Source: Sphingobium sp. AP49
Lineage (GTDB): Bacteria > Pseudomonadota > Alphaproteobacteria > Sphingomonadales > Sphingomonadaceae
Direction: 5' to 3'
Assembly (NCBI RefSeq): GCF_000281715.2
Contig: NZ_CP124576.1
Coordinates: 4,278,501 to 4,342,500 of the forward strand
DNA length: 64,000 nt
This document shows positions 45,563 to 55,900 of the stretch, in pieces. The notes under the pieces were generated by a model. It did not search any database and was not told the origin of the DNA. It was given only the letters and a program-made list of their open reading frames with translations. How positions within the stretch are numbered: the stretch's first letter is position 1; every line of letters begins with the position of its first letter. The position numbers were made by a program, and so were the translations under genes.

Positions 45563-46109
45563 GACCCTACCTCGCACCCATAGGGCATGGTATCCTCGGC
45601 TTCGGGATAGCACCCTAGAACCTCGTACGAAGCATCGGTACGGTCACGGCGCCCCCGGTCATGGCGCTGCATTTCCGAAACTGCGCGTATCTCGTCGAAA
45701 TCGCGGATCGTGAGACGCTTCACCAACCCCCAGCGACCGGCACGCTTTCCCATTGATCGACGTAGCGGTTCCAGACCGTTATTTGCTGCACCCCACCTTC
45801 GCGTTCGATCCGCAGCGAAGCGGTGCAATAGGCCTCGCTTCCAGCGCGATCGCCATTCAGCGCGATCACGATGTTCGAGATCTGATGGGAGTGGTGGAGT
45901 ATGTGGAGGTGCTGCGCGCAAATCAGATCGATCACGCCTTTGCCCGGCCCCTGATAGACGTCAGCGCCATAGTCCGCCCAGCCATCCTCGTGCCAGATCG
46001 AATGGCCGAGCGCGATGTCCAACCGATCGACCGAGCGGCAGTACCGATAGATCAGCTCTACGACGGCGGCGTGATCCGCCTGCGCGGCGAGTGTGGCAGC
46101 TTCGCTCAA
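45559..46109 (-). pseudogene. SnoaL/NTF2-like protein with a one-base frameshift
   Basis: An NTF2-fold protein of the SnoaL_4 type (VVELIYRYCRSVDRLDI, WHEDGWADYGADVYQG). The frame from 46109 stops at 45720. The C-terminal half continues in another frame as RAGRWGLVKRLTIRDFDEI to 45559. Adding one A in the GGGAAAG run near 45745-45750 restores a 183-residue protein. Its start overlaps the SDR stop and its restored stop overlaps the dehydrogenase start, as in an intact operon. It is either true decay or a sequencing error in a short homopolymer. Confidence 0.78.
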
Positions 46110-46912
46110 TGTCCGGTCCCGTAAAGCTCAGCGGTGACCTTGCTCACCGCAACAACACGTGCGCGCCGTTCCGCCGCCGATTGGGGTGACATTCCTGATT
46201 GATCGTCCGCTTGTCCGACGTTCTGGATCGGGCCGTGGGGCAGACGCTCCAGACCAAGACGGGCAACCGCCTCCGCGCTCCATACATCCTCAGGCATATC
46301 CATGCCCTTCTCGGCCAGGAACCGACGAAATTCAGGCGTATCGGTCCTCCCCAGAACCAGGGTCAGAACATCGACACCGTGCGGTTGCAGATCGGCCCAT
46401 AGCCCTTCGGCGAACCCCAGCATGAACGCCTTGCTGCCGCTGTACGGCCCCATGGTGGCGGCACCACCATAGCAGGCCCCGGAATTGAGCAGGAGGATGC
46501 CGCCTTGGCCCCGCGTCCGCATTGGCCCCGCAAAATGGTGGCAGACCGCCATTGTCGTCATGACATTGCGCTGGATCAGATCCAGCCACGCCGAAAGCGG
46601 CACGTCGAGAAAGACTTTGCCATTGGGATCACCGCCGGCGTTGCAGATAAGCAAGCCAACTTCGCGATCATCGACTACCGCCACGATCCGCTCCAGCGCG
46701 TCGCCGTGGGCCAGATCGATGGTCGCGTTGATGCATGCAACGCCGTATTCCTGCGCAATTTCGGCTTTCAACTGCTCCAGCGGAGCCTCGCGGCGAGCAA
46801 TCAGAATAGAGGGAATGCCCTCCGCCGCGAGCTGCCGCGCGAACTCGCGTCCCGTTCCTTCAGATGCACCCAGAACCAATGCCCAAGGCCCATACCGTTT
46901 CGGCAGACTCAT
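46106..46912 (-). CDS. SDR family oxidoreductase
   Basis: A 268-residue NAD(P)-dependent short-chain dehydrogenase. Cofactor motif G15-A-S-E-G-T-G21, NAG strand motif (ICNAGG), catalytic Ser in LLNSGACYGG and Y-x-x-x-K in YSGSK. The C-terminal extension (NVGQADDQSGMSPQSAAERR) is characteristic of a catabolic subgroup. First gene of the SDR-SnoaL-ADH operon, divergent from the LysR regulator 116 bp away. Confidence 0.87.
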   Translation of the reverse strand: MSLPKRYGPWALVLGASEGTGREFARQLAAEGIPSILIARREAPLEQLKAEIAQEYGVACINATIDLAHGDALERIVAVVDDREVGLLICNAGGDPNGKVFLDVPLSAWLDLIQRNVMTTMAVCHHFAGPMRTRGQGGILLLNSGACYGGAATMGPYSGSKAFMLGFAEGLWADLQPHGVDVLTLVLGRTDTPEFRRFLAEKGMDMPEDVWSAEAVARLGLERLPHGPIQNVGQADDQSGMSPQSAAERRARVVAVSKVTAELYGTGH

Positions 46913-47028
46913 CCGGCTCTCTCCCTTATGGCTTTGCCGGAAAATCTAACGGTCCGCGTGATATGCCGCCAATACAATTCCTGTTCTCATGATATAACGG
47001 ATTTGCATATCGTGGGGAGGAGGGGGCC

Positions 47029-47934
47029 TTGGAACTCAAGCAACTGCGCTACTTTGCAAGGATCGCCCAGGATGGCTCGCTCACGAAAGCCGCTGGCGTT
47101 CTGGGTATCGCTCAACCGGCACTCAGCCGGCAAATGCGGATGCTCGAACAAGAACTGGGAATCGCCTTGTTCAGGCGGACGGCACGGGGGATGAACCTGA
47201 CCGAAGCCGGCGACAGACTGCTCGCGTCGGTCGCCGGTCCCCTGTATGAAATCGACCGGGCGACGCGGAGCATCGGAAAACCCGATGACCGGATCGAGGG
47301 GGAGTTCACCATTGGCATGCCGCCGGGCATCGGCGAGGTATTCGGCCGATCTTTCGTGCTTTTGGTAAAACAGATTTATCCGCAAATCCGGCTCCGAATG
47401 GTCGAGGGAAACACCGGGAGCCTTCAGGACTGGTTGCTCAGGGCAGTGATAGACTTCGCGGTTCTCGAAGAGCCGGCAGCGGATCTGCGTGTTTCACAGC
47501 GATGTGTGCGGGATGAACCACTGGTGCTGATCACACAGAATTCGGCCCCTGATTGCGGCCCGCTGGACCTGGAGGAGACGTCGAGGCTGCCGTTGATCCT
47601 TCCCTCTCATCATCTCGGCATACGAAGGACGATCAACACCGCAGCTCTCGCGGCCGGCCTCGCGCTGACGCCGGCGATCGAAGTCGATGCTCCTCATCTT
47701 GCGATGCGTCTTGTCTCCGACGGACTGGGTTGCGCGATCCTTCCGGCATGTTTTGCCATACTGGCGGAAAGTCATGGGCCGCTTGCTCTGCGCGCGTTTG
47801 CCGATACCAAAATGAATTATCGGCTGTTCCTGACCGTTCGGGATCAGGTGCGTTTCCACAAGGGGAGAGCGGAAACGTGCATCGCGGACCTGCTTGGCAA
47901 CGCGATTGGTGTTCATGCGCTCAAGGCCGAGTAG
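47029..47934 (+). CDS. LysR family transcriptional regulator
   Basis: A 301-residue LTTR with an N-terminal winged HTH (ELKQLRYFARIAQDGSLTKAAGVLGIAQPALSRQMRMLEQELGIALF) and a periplasmic-binding-like effector domain. The TTG start at 47029 is preceded by a very strong GGGGAGGAGGGGG site and gives the standard LTTR beginning. Divergent orientation to the SDR operon implies it controls that operon. A dyad-like ATAT-N11-ATAT near 46,993-47,010 is a possible LysR box. Confidence 0.88.
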   Translation: MELKQLRYFARIAQDGSLTKAAGVLGIAQPALSRQMRMLEQELGIALFRRTARGMNLTEAGDRLLASVAGPLYEIDRATRSIGKPDDRIEGEFTIGMPPGIGEVFGRSFVLLVKQIYPQIRLRMVEGNTGSLQDWLLRAVIDFAVLEEPAADLRVSQRCVRDEPLVLITQNSAPDCGPLDLEETSRLPLILPSHHLGIRRTINTAALAAGLALTPAIEVDAPHLAMRLVSDGLGCAILPACFAILAESHGPLALRAFADTKMNYRLFLTVRDQVRFHKGRAETCIADLLGNAIGVHALKAE

Positions 47935-48424
47935 CCCCGTCGTGATCGCGCAAAGTTCTTGGTTTTGTGAAGAATCCCAAAAGCGGCTTGGCGCGGCTCG
48001 CAGCATGGATGAGCAACTGTCCCAATAGCAACCACGAACACCGGTCATTCTTATTGGTCCGTCTTGGGCAGACAAAATCGAAAGCTGCCGGTCCGCACGT
48101 GAGGAATGGAAATGGTTGGCTGAACGTCCACAATGGGTCGACGCCGGAAGGCAGGGCATGAGACATACCTGCCATCGGCAAAAGATTTGCTCAACGACAA
48201 TTTGGGCCAGAAGCTGTCATCCCAATTCAAATGTGGCCTTACCGAAATTTCAATTAGGACCAGCTTTCACCGAGCTTCCCCCCGGACAACACTGCCTATT
48301 GTCTCGCCAGCCTTCCCGAAAACGATAGCAATTCGGGAATCTCGTAGCGGTTCTTAGGTCCGTCACATCGATGCGAAACACGATCCAAGTTGCGACCGAA
48401 CTTCGATGCTGCTAGCCGTGTCAT
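47935..48424. other. Intergenic region with decayed interspersed repeat
   Basis: 490 bp with no gene. It contains repeat copy A (48079-48147), related to copy B at 57872-57941, set in sequence that looks like degraded repeat DNA. Confidence 0.5.
48079..48147 (+). repeat. Diverged interspersed repeat, copy A
   Basis: About 65 bp that align at roughly 75-80 percent by eye with 57872-57941. They share AAAGCTGCCGGT, GGTTG-CTGAACG and ATGGGTCG in the same order and spacing. Confidence 0.65.
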
Positions 48425-49510
48425 ATGGGTAATACAGTTAGTGTGATGAAACGGACAATCTTCGGCAGTTTGACCGCGCTGGTGGCTTGCGCCTCTGTGG
48501 CGGACGCCAGAACGAACGACAAGCTTCCGGATATTACCTCAACCCTGCGCGAACAGCGCGTGGAGAGCGCGTCGATAGCCGTGATTCGCAACGGACGGAT
48601 CGTGTCGACTGGGGCTTGGGGCATGGCGGGGCCGAGCCGCGCGGCGACCGTCTCCACGCCCTACAATCTCGCGTCGCTGACAAAGCCGCTAACGGCAGAG
48701 GTCATCCTGCGACTGGTGTCGGCCGGCAAGCTGTCGCTCGATGATCCGATGGATCCCTACTGGAGCGACCCCGATCTGTCGCGCGATCCGCGACGGACGA
48801 AGTTGACGGTCCGCATGGCGCTAAGCCATCAAACTGGATTGCCGAACTGGCGCGATGCAAAGGGGCTGGCCTTCGATCATGACCCCGGCACGACCATCGG
48901 CTATTCGGGCGAAGGGTATCAATATGCAGCGCGCTATGCCGAGCGTCGCACGGGGCAGCCGTTCGAGGCGCTTGCGGGGCGCTGGCTGTTTGCTCCTGCC
49001 CACATGCGCGCCTCGGGCTATGTGTCGGCGCAAGGCGCGACGGTGCCGATCGCCGTGCCATACGATGACGTAGGCAAGCCGCTGCCCGTCGAGCGGGTGA
49101 CGCGATACAACGCTGCCGATCTGGCTCACGCGACGGCGCGTGATTATGCGCGCTTCCTCATTGATGCCCGCAACGACCGGGGCCTGATCGCTTCTGTCTC
49201 GGCGGAGCGCAGCAAATCGCAAGCCGATCTGACACCCCGGATATGTGCGGGAACGAAAGCGACCACTTGTCCACCCTGGACCGGCTTCGGACTGGGCTGG
49301 CAACTCCTCGGCTTTCCGGAGGGCGCGACGATGCTCCACACCGGCAAGGATGCCGGGGCCTTCACATTTGCCGCGATCGATCGCGTGAGCGGTGACGGAA
49401 TCGTCATCCTGACCAACAGCGATAACGGGTGGCGGATCATCCTGCCCATCCTTGAGCTCACCGGCAGCGATCCAAAGCTAATTGCCTTCCTTCGCGGCCA
49501 GATGAACTGA
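48425..49510 (+). CDS. Serine hydrolase (class C beta-lactamase-like)
   Basis: A 361-residue exported protein of the beta-lactamase/DD-peptidase-like group. The N-terminal signal sequence MKRTIFGSLTALVACASVADA suggests the start at 48446 may be the real one. Active-site S84-L-T-K87 is intact. The second motif, normally Y-x-N, reads YSGEGYQYA, with Gly replacing Asn. The third motif is HTGKDAG. The substrate could be an ester or peptide; true beta-lactamase activity is doubtful. It is followed at 13 bp by an NTF2-like gene. Confidence 0.82.
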   Translation: MGNTVSVMKRTIFGSLTALVACASVADARTNDKLPDITSTLREQRVESASIAVIRNGRIVSTGAWGMAGPSRAATVSTPYNLASLTKPLTAEVILRLVSAGKLSLDDPMDPYWSDPDLSRDPRRTKLTVRMALSHQTGLPNWRDAKGLAFDHDPGTTIGYSGEGYQYAARYAERRTGQPFEALAGRWLFAPAHMRASGYVSAQGATVPIAVPYDDVGKPLPVERVTRYNAADLAHATARDYARFLIDARNDRGLIASVSAERSKSQADLTPRICAGTKATTCPPWTGFGLGWQLLGFPEGATMLHTGKDAGAFTFAAIDRVSGDGIVILTNSDNGWRIILPILELTGSDPKLIAFLRGQMN

Positions 49511-49523
49511 CAGGACCAAAATC

Positions 49524-49979
49524 ATGTTCACCACCATTGCCGTTGCCGCGACACTGCTCGCGACGCCCGTGTCGTCTCCGGCCGATCCGCTGACGACGGA
49601 AATCGGCGCGCTCGATGCCAAGGTGTTCGACGCCTACAATAGCTGCGACCTGCCGACCTTCTCCGGCTATTTCGATCCGAAAGTGGCCTTCTATCACGAT
49701 ACTGGCGGCGCGACGTTCGAGCGTGACGCGATGGTGGACGGCGTTCGCAAATATATTTGCGGGAAGGTGAAGCGCGAGCTGATCCCGGCGACGTTTCGCG
49801 TCTATCCGATCAAGGACTACGGCGCGATCGAGGAAGGCGAACACCGCTTCTGTGAACTGGCGACGGGACGATGCGAGGGGATCGCCAAGTTCGTGATGGT
49901 CTGGGCAAAGCAGGATGGCACTTGGCGGATTACTAGCGTGCTCAGTTACGGACACCGCGCCGCGATGCCTGCGGAGTAG
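49524..49979 (+). CDS. Exported NTF2-like (DUF4440-type) protein
   Basis: A 151-residue protein with a signal peptide (MFTTIAVAATLLATPVSSPA) and a SnoaL/DUF4440 fold (DAYNSCDLPTFSGYFDPKVAFYHD, ending WRITSVLSYGH). The function is unknown; such proteins often accompany hydrolases. It probably shares a transcript with the upstream serine hydrolase. Confidence 0.78.
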   Translation: MFTTIAVAATLLATPVSSPADPLTTEIGALDAKVFDAYNSCDLPTFSGYFDPKVAFYHDTGGATFERDAMVDGVRKYICGKVKRELIPATFRVYPIKDYGAIEEGEHRFCELATGRCEGIAKFVMVWAKQDGTWRITSVLSYGHRAAMPAE

Positions 49980-50148
49980 CGGAGCGCCGATAGCTGATCG
50001 CCAGTCGCCGGAATAGCTGACGGTCTGCACCTAAGGAGCGAAGATCGGGCGCTGAGTGTCCGTGAAGGGTCGATAGGCGCGCCCGATGCGCTGCGTGAGC
50101 CGTTCCGAAGGGGTTACAAATTTACTTTCCAGTGATAGAGCAGGCACA

Positions 50149-50478
50149 ATGCGTAGACTGCTGCCCATCATTGCACTCATGATGCTGGCCCTCACTGGTT
50201 GGTCGGCGATGGCGCATGTCGCGGAAGAAACCGGCGGGAAGATCGCAGGAGTCGAAATTGTCACCCATGCGCCGGGCGATGGCGACGAGGTGCCCGCCGA
50301 CAGCGATAATGGCCTGCCTCATCATCATATCAGCTGCCATGGCCATGATGTCGGAGCGCCCCTGTTTCCGGCCACCGCATTGGTTCATGGCTTCGAGCCG
50401 GCCCATCCGTCGGGCTTTGACGCCCGCGCGCTGCTCGCCGCCGACGAGAATGTAGCCCTCCGGCCGCCTCAGGCCTGA
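50149..50478 (+). CDS. Small exported His-rich protein preceding czcCBA (CzcI-like)
   Basis: A 109-residue protein with a signal sequence (MRRLLPIIALMMLALTGWSAMA) and a His-rich mature region (LPHHHISCHGHD), consistent with metal binding in the periplasm. Its size and its place 60 bp before the efflux operon match CzcI/DUF2946-like accessory proteins. The start at 50149 begins the signal peptide; an ATG at 50086 adds 21 residues without homology. The role is inferred from context. Confidence 0.65.
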   Translation: MRRLLPIIALMMLALTGWSAMAHVAEETGGKIAGVEIVTHAPGDGDEVPADSDNGLPHHHISCHGHDVGAPLFPATALVHGFEPAHPSGFDARALLAADENVALRPPQA

Positions 50479-50537
50479 CCTGTCCCGCCTGCCGGTGCGA
50501 GCATCGGCTCCGAGATAGTTTGTCAGGATGATCCAAC

Positions 50538-51812
50538 ATGAAAAAATTACTCGCGGCGTTGATCGCCGCGACGTCCTGCGCCTCGCTGGCGCAGGCGCAA
50601 CAAGGGCCTATGGCGGCCGAGATTTCTGCGCGCGCCGCGCTCTCTCTTGAAGATGCCATAGCCGCCTCCGGTGGTGCCGCGCCGGCCCTGGATGTGGCCC
50701 GTGCGGGTATGGAAGAGGCTGACGCGAACCGGAGGGTCGCGGGCCTTCTCCCCAATCCCGTCGTGCAGGCGCAGGTCGAGAATGTCGCAGGAACCGGGCC
50801 CTATGCGGGCATGCGGAGCGCCGAGACGACGGTTGGCTTCACGCAGATGCTGGAACTGGGTGGCAAGCGGCAGGCGCGCATCGGGCTCGCCACCGCGCAA
50901 CTATCCCGCGCCGGCCTTCAGGCCGCGATCGCGGCGGCCGATGTGCGGCTGGAGGTGACGCGGCTCTACATCGCGGCAGTTGCGGCGGACCGCCGGGTAG
51001 AGATGGCGCGCGATCAGGCGCGGATCGCGCAGGATGGGCTGCGCGCGGCCGGGGTGCGCGTACAAGCGGGCCGCGCGTCTCCGCTGGAGCAGCAGCGCGC
51101 GGATGTCGCGCACAGGACGGCACAGGCGGATGTCGAGCGGCAGGAGCGGCTGGCGCTCGCTGCGCAAGCCAATCTGGCGCGGCGCATCGGTCGTCCGGTC
51201 GGCGTGGCGCTCGACGGGGCGATGCTCGACCGGCTGCCGGCAGCGGCAACCTACGGCCCGCACACGCCCGTGGCGGTCGAAGGGACTTTGGCTCTGGCGG
51301 CGGCGGATGCCGATCTGGCGATCGCAGATGCGGGGGTAGGCCTCGCGCAGGCCAATCGGGTGCCGGACCTCGATGTCGGGCCGTCGCTGCGCCGTCTGGA
51401 GGCGACCAACGACATGGCGGCGGTCTTCACCATCTCCATGCCCATTCCGCTGTTCAACAATGGCCGCGCGGCCGTTGCGCAGGCCCGTGCGCAGCGGACG
51501 GAGGCACAGGCCCAGCGGCGGATGACCGCGCTCGATCTCGAGCAGGCGATCACCGATGCGCGGGTGGAGGCGGACAATGCCGCGACCACCGCACGCACGG
51601 CATCTGGCCCGGCGCTGGCCGCCGCGCAGGAAGCCGCGCGGATCGCCCGCATCGGCTATCGCGAGGGCAAGTTCGGGCAGATCGACCTGCTCGATGCCGA
51701 ACGCACGCTCAGCCAGACCCGTTTGGCCGCCATCGATGCACTGGCCAGCTATCACTATGCCCGCGCGCAACTGGAACGCCTGACGGCGCCCGCGCCCCAG
51801 CAGGGGAATTGA
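50538..51812 (+). CDS. czcC: Outer-membrane efflux channel, CzcC type (TolC family)
   Basis: A 424-residue outer-membrane factor with a signal peptide (MKKLLAALIAATSCASLAQA) and two TolC-type alpha-helical repeats (residues about 60-240 and 255-415). It would form the exit duct for the RND pump encoded downstream. It ends with helix wording GYREGKFGQIDLLDAERTLSQ, diagnostic for CzcC. It precedes czcB by 4 bp. Confidence 0.87.
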   Translation: MKKLLAALIAATSCASLAQAQQGPMAAEISARAALSLEDAIAASGGAAPALDVARAGMEEADANRRVAGLLPNPVVQAQVENVAGTGPYAGMRSAETTVGFTQMLELGGKRQARIGLATAQLSRAGLQAAIAAADVRLEVTRLYIAAVAADRRVEMARDQARIAQDGLRAAGVRVQAGRASPLEQQRADVAHRTAQADVERQERLALAAQANLARRIGRPVGVALDGAMLDRLPAAATYGPHTPVAVEGTLALAAADADLAIADAGVGLAQANRVPDLDVGPSLRRLEATNDMAAVFTISMPIPLFNNGRAAVAQARAQRTEAQAQRRMTALDLEQAITDARVEADNAATTARTASGPALAAAQEAARIARIGYREGKFGQIDLLDAERTLSQTRLAAIDALASYHYARAQLERLTAPAPQQGN

Positions 51813-51816
51813 TCTC

Positions 51817-52944
51817 ATGAAAAATCTCTACGGTCTTGTGCCGCTGCCTCTTATGTGGGTGATTGCGGCCTGCAGCGCGGAATCCGCGAACGAAGCGCAA
51901 CCTGCTGCCAAGGTGGCAAGCCATGCCGATGAAGGCGCGATCGCCATGAGCGAGGACCAGATCCGGTCCGCCGGCATCCAGATCGGTCGACCGGTCGTCG
52001 GTGGCTCCGGCACGATCGAACTCCCCGCGACTATCGAGGGGGATCCGCAGGGCGTGCAGGTCGTGTCGGCGGCCATCGGTGGCCGCGTCGTGGCGTTGAC
52101 GCGCAACCTGGGGCAGTCGGTGGGGCGCGGCGATACGCTGGCGGTGATCGAGAGTCGCGAGGCGGCGTTGCTCAACGCCGGGATAGAGGCGGCGCGCGCG
52201 CGGCTGGGGCTGGCCAACGCCACCCTCGCCCGCGAACAGAGGCTATTCGCGCAGCGGGTTTCGCCCGAGCAGGACCTGATCGCGGCGCGTACGGCGGCAG
52301 CCGAGGCGCGCATCGCGCTGCGGCTGGCCCAGGGGCAGATGGCGGCCACCGGCAGTGGCGGCGGCCTCAACCGGGTCGCCATCACCGCGCCGCTGTCGGG
52401 CCAGGTCATCGCACGCAGCATTGTGCTGGGGCAAACGGTGGCGGCCGATACGGAACTGTTCCGCGTTGGCAACCTGTCGACAGTGTCGCTCTCGCTCAAC
52501 CTGCAGCCGCAGGATGCAGGGCGCGTACGGCCCGGCACGCCGGTGATGGTAGAGGCGCCGGGACGCAAGGCCAGCGCCCGAATCAGCTTCATTTCGCCAG
52601 TGTTGGACGCCGGTAGCCGGCTAGTCCCGGCAATCGCCACGCTGGACAATAAAGGCGGGCAATGGCGCGTGGGCGAAGCCGTCACCGCGTCGGTCGCCCT
52701 GTCGGGCAATGGCAACGGCGCCGCTCGGGTGCCATCCACGGCCGTGCAATATGTCGAGGGCCGATCGGTTGTCTTCGTGCGCACCGGCACCGGTTTCCGC
52801 GCCGTGCCGGTCACGGTCGGGGACATGTCGGGCGACAGCGTGATCGTGCGTTCGGGCCTCAAGGGGAACGAGAGGATCGCCACCATCAACAGCTTCACGC
52901 TCAAGGCCGAACTCGGCAAGGGTGAAGCGAGCCACGAGGACTGA
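51817..52944 (+). CDS. czcB: Periplasmic adaptor lipoprotein, CzcB type
   Basis: A 375-residue membrane-fusion protein linking the RND pump to the outer-membrane channel. Lipobox VIAAC with C19. Helical hairpin at residues about 115-170, lipoyl-like halves either side (VVALTRNLGQSVGRGDTLAVI and ITAPLSGQVIARSIVLGQTV), then beta-barrel domains. It lacks the His-rich N-terminus of the Cupriavidus CzcB. It lies tightly between czcC and czcA (3-4 bp gaps). Confidence 0.88.
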   Translation: MKNLYGLVPLPLMWVIAACSAESANEAQPAAKVASHADEGAIAMSEDQIRSAGIQIGRPVVGGSGTIELPATIEGDPQGVQVVSAAIGGRVVALTRNLGQSVGRGDTLAVIESREAALLNAGIEAARARLGLANATLAREQRLFAQRVSPEQDLIAARTAAAEARIALRLAQGQMAATGSGGGLNRVAITAPLSGQVIARSIVLGQTVAADTELFRVGNLSTVSLSLNLQPQDAGRVRPGTPVMVEAPGRKASARISFISPVLDAGSRLVPAIATLDNKGGQWRVGEAVTASVALSGNGNGAARVPSTAVQYVEGRSVVFVRTGTGFRAVPVTVGDMSGDSVIVRSGLKGNERIATINSFTLKAELGKGEASHED

Positions 52945-52947
52945 GCC

Positions 52948-55900
52948 ATGATCTCCCGCATCGTCACATGGGCGGTCGAGAAAAGCTGGCTCGTCCTGCT
53001 ACTCACCGCCATCGCCGCCATCATCGGCGCCGTTTCGCTGTCCCGCCTGCCGATCGACGCGGTGCCGGACATCACCAACAATCAGGTGCAGATCAACATC
53101 CGCGCCTCTGCCCTGTCGCCCGAACTGGTCGAGAAGCAGGTCTCCTTCCCGATCGAGACCGCGCTCGCCGGTATCCCGGGCCTGGAATATACCCGCTCGC
53201 TCAGCCGTAATGGCTTTGCGCAGGTGACGGCGGTCTTCGCCGACCAGACCGACATATATTTCGCCCGCCAGCAGGTTAGCGAGCGGCTGACCAGCATAGC
53301 GGACGCTCTGCCCGCCGGTGTGACGCCGGAAATGGGGCCGATCGCGACGGGTCTTGGCGAGGTCTATATGTGGACGGTCCGGCTCCAGCATCGGGACGAC
53401 GACACCCACCGGCCCGGCGAGCCGGGCCAACAGCCCGATGGCAGCTATATCACGCCGGAGGGCGAAAGGCTGACCAGCGAAGCCGACAAGGCGACCTATC
53501 TGCGCACCGCGCAGGACTGGATCGTGACGCCGCTGCTCAAGAGCGCGCCGGGGCTGGCGGGCGTCGATTCGATCGGCGGTTATGCCAAGCAATATCTGGT
53601 CGTGCCGGATGTGCAGAAGCTGGCCTTGCTCGACCTGACGTTGACCGATCTTGGTACGGCGCTGGAGCGCAACAACAGCAGCGTGGGCGGCGGCTTTGTC
53701 GAGCGTAACGGCGAGGGGCTCGCCGTTCGATCCGATGCGCTGATCCGCAACGCGGCGGAACTGGCGCGCACGGTGGTTGCGACGCGTGAGGGCGTGCCCA
53801 TAACGCTGGATCAGGTTGCGACCGTGCGCACCGGACAGGCAATTCGCATGGGATCGGCATCGGAGAACGGAACGGAAGTGGTGGTCGGCACCGCGATCAT
53901 GCGCATCGGCGAGAACAGCCGGACGGTCGCGACGGCAGTTGCCGACCGGCTGAAAGCGATCAACGCTTCGCTGCCGCCCGATGTGGTGGTGCAGCCGGTG
54001 CTGGACCGCACCGCGCTCGTCAACGCGACCGTGAAGACGGTGGCAAAGAATCTGGGCGAAGGGGCGCTGCTGGTCATCGTCGTCCTGTTCCTTTTACTCG
54101 GCAATTTCCGCGCAGCGCTGATCGCCGCGCTGGTCATCCCCATCTCGATGATGCTGACCGGCTTCGGCATGCTGCGTGCGGGCGTGTCGGCGAACCTGAT
54201 GAGCCTGGGGGCGCTGGACTTCGGGCTGATCGTCGACGGTGCGGTCATCATCGTCGAGAATGCGCTGCGTCGCCTTGCCGAGCAGCAGCATCGCGAAGCC
54301 AGGCTGCTCAGCGGTCCGGAACGGTTGGCGGTCGTTGCCGCAGCAGCGCGGGAGATGATCCGGCCTTCCGTCTATGGGCAGGCGATCATCATCCTGGTCT
54401 ATGTGCCGCTGCTGACGCTCACCGGCGTCGAGGGCAAGACCTTTGTGCCGATGGCGCTGACCGTCATCATCGCACTCGCCTTCGCATTCATTTTGTCGAT
54501 CACCTTCGTGCCGGCGATGATCGCGCTGTTGCTGTCGAAGCGGATCGAGGAAGAGGATGGCCGGATCGTCGGCTGGCTCAAGCGGCGCTATGAGCCTGGG
54601 CTCGACAAAGCGATGCGGCGCCCGACGCTGACGATCGGCGCGGCGATCGGCAGTCTGGCGCTCGCGGCGCTGGCCTTCATCTCGCTGGGGCAGGTGTTCC
54701 TGCCGCAGCTGGACGAGGGCGACCTGCTGATCCAGGCGCTGCGCATCCCCGCGACATCGGTGCAGCAGAGCCAGGCAATGCAGGGGCCGATCGAGCGGAT
54801 GATATCGCAGCAACCCGAGGTCCGGTTCGTTTTCTCCAAGACCGGTACCGCCGAACTGGCATCTGACCCGATGCCGCCCAATGCGACAGACATGTTCGTG
54901 ATCCTCAAAGCCCGCAAGGACTGGCCCGACCCCAGTCTGCCCAAGACAGTACTGGTCGAACGGCTGGAGAGGGAACTGGGCCGCTTTCCCGGCAACGCCT
55001 ATGAGATTACGCAGCCTATCCAGATGCGCTTCAACGAGCTGATCGCGGGGGTGCGCGGCGATATCGCGGTCAAGGTCTTCGGCGACGATTTCAATGCCAT
55101 GAACCGTACCGCCGAACAGATAGCCGGGGTGCTGCGCAACACGCCGGGTGCGACTGACGTGAAGGTCGAGCAGACCAGCGGCCTGCCCATGCTCGACATC
55201 CGCCCGAACCGCGATGCCATGGCACGGGTCGGCGTGACCGCGCAGGACGTGCAGGATGTCGTAACCGCGACGATAGGCGGGCGGCCATCGGGCATGATCT
55301 TCGAGGGCGACCGCCGCTTCCCGGTGGTGATCCGCCTGTCCGACGCCCAGCGGTCCGATCTTGCGCTGATCAACCAGACGCAGGTGCCGGTGCCTGGCGG
55401 CGCTTATGTCCCGCTCGCCAGCCTCGCCGACATTCGGGTGGTCGATGGTCCCAACCAGATCAGCCGGGAAAATGGAAAGCGGCGTGTCGTCGTGCAGGCC
55501 AATGTGCGCGGCCGCGATGTCGGTAGCGTCGTTACAGATGCGCAGGCGCGCATAGCCGATCAGGTACGCCTGCCGGCGGGCAGCTATCTGGAATGGGGCG
55601 GGCAATTCGAAAATCTGCGGTCCGCCAGCGAGCGGCTGAAGCTGGTCGTGCCGGCCTGTTTCGTGCTGATCCTGCTGCTGCTCTACGGGGCATTGGGCAA
55701 TGTACGCGACGCGGCGATCGTGTTCACCGGCGTGCCCTTCGCGCTGGTGGGCGGCGTGCTGCTGCTGTTCGTGCGGGGCATGGATTTTTCCGTGTCGGCA
55801 GCAGTGGGCTTTATCGCGCTGTCGGGGATCGCGGTGCTGAACGGCCTCGTAATGGTCAGTTCCATTCAGGATTTGGCCTGGTCTGGCATGGCACCGGATG

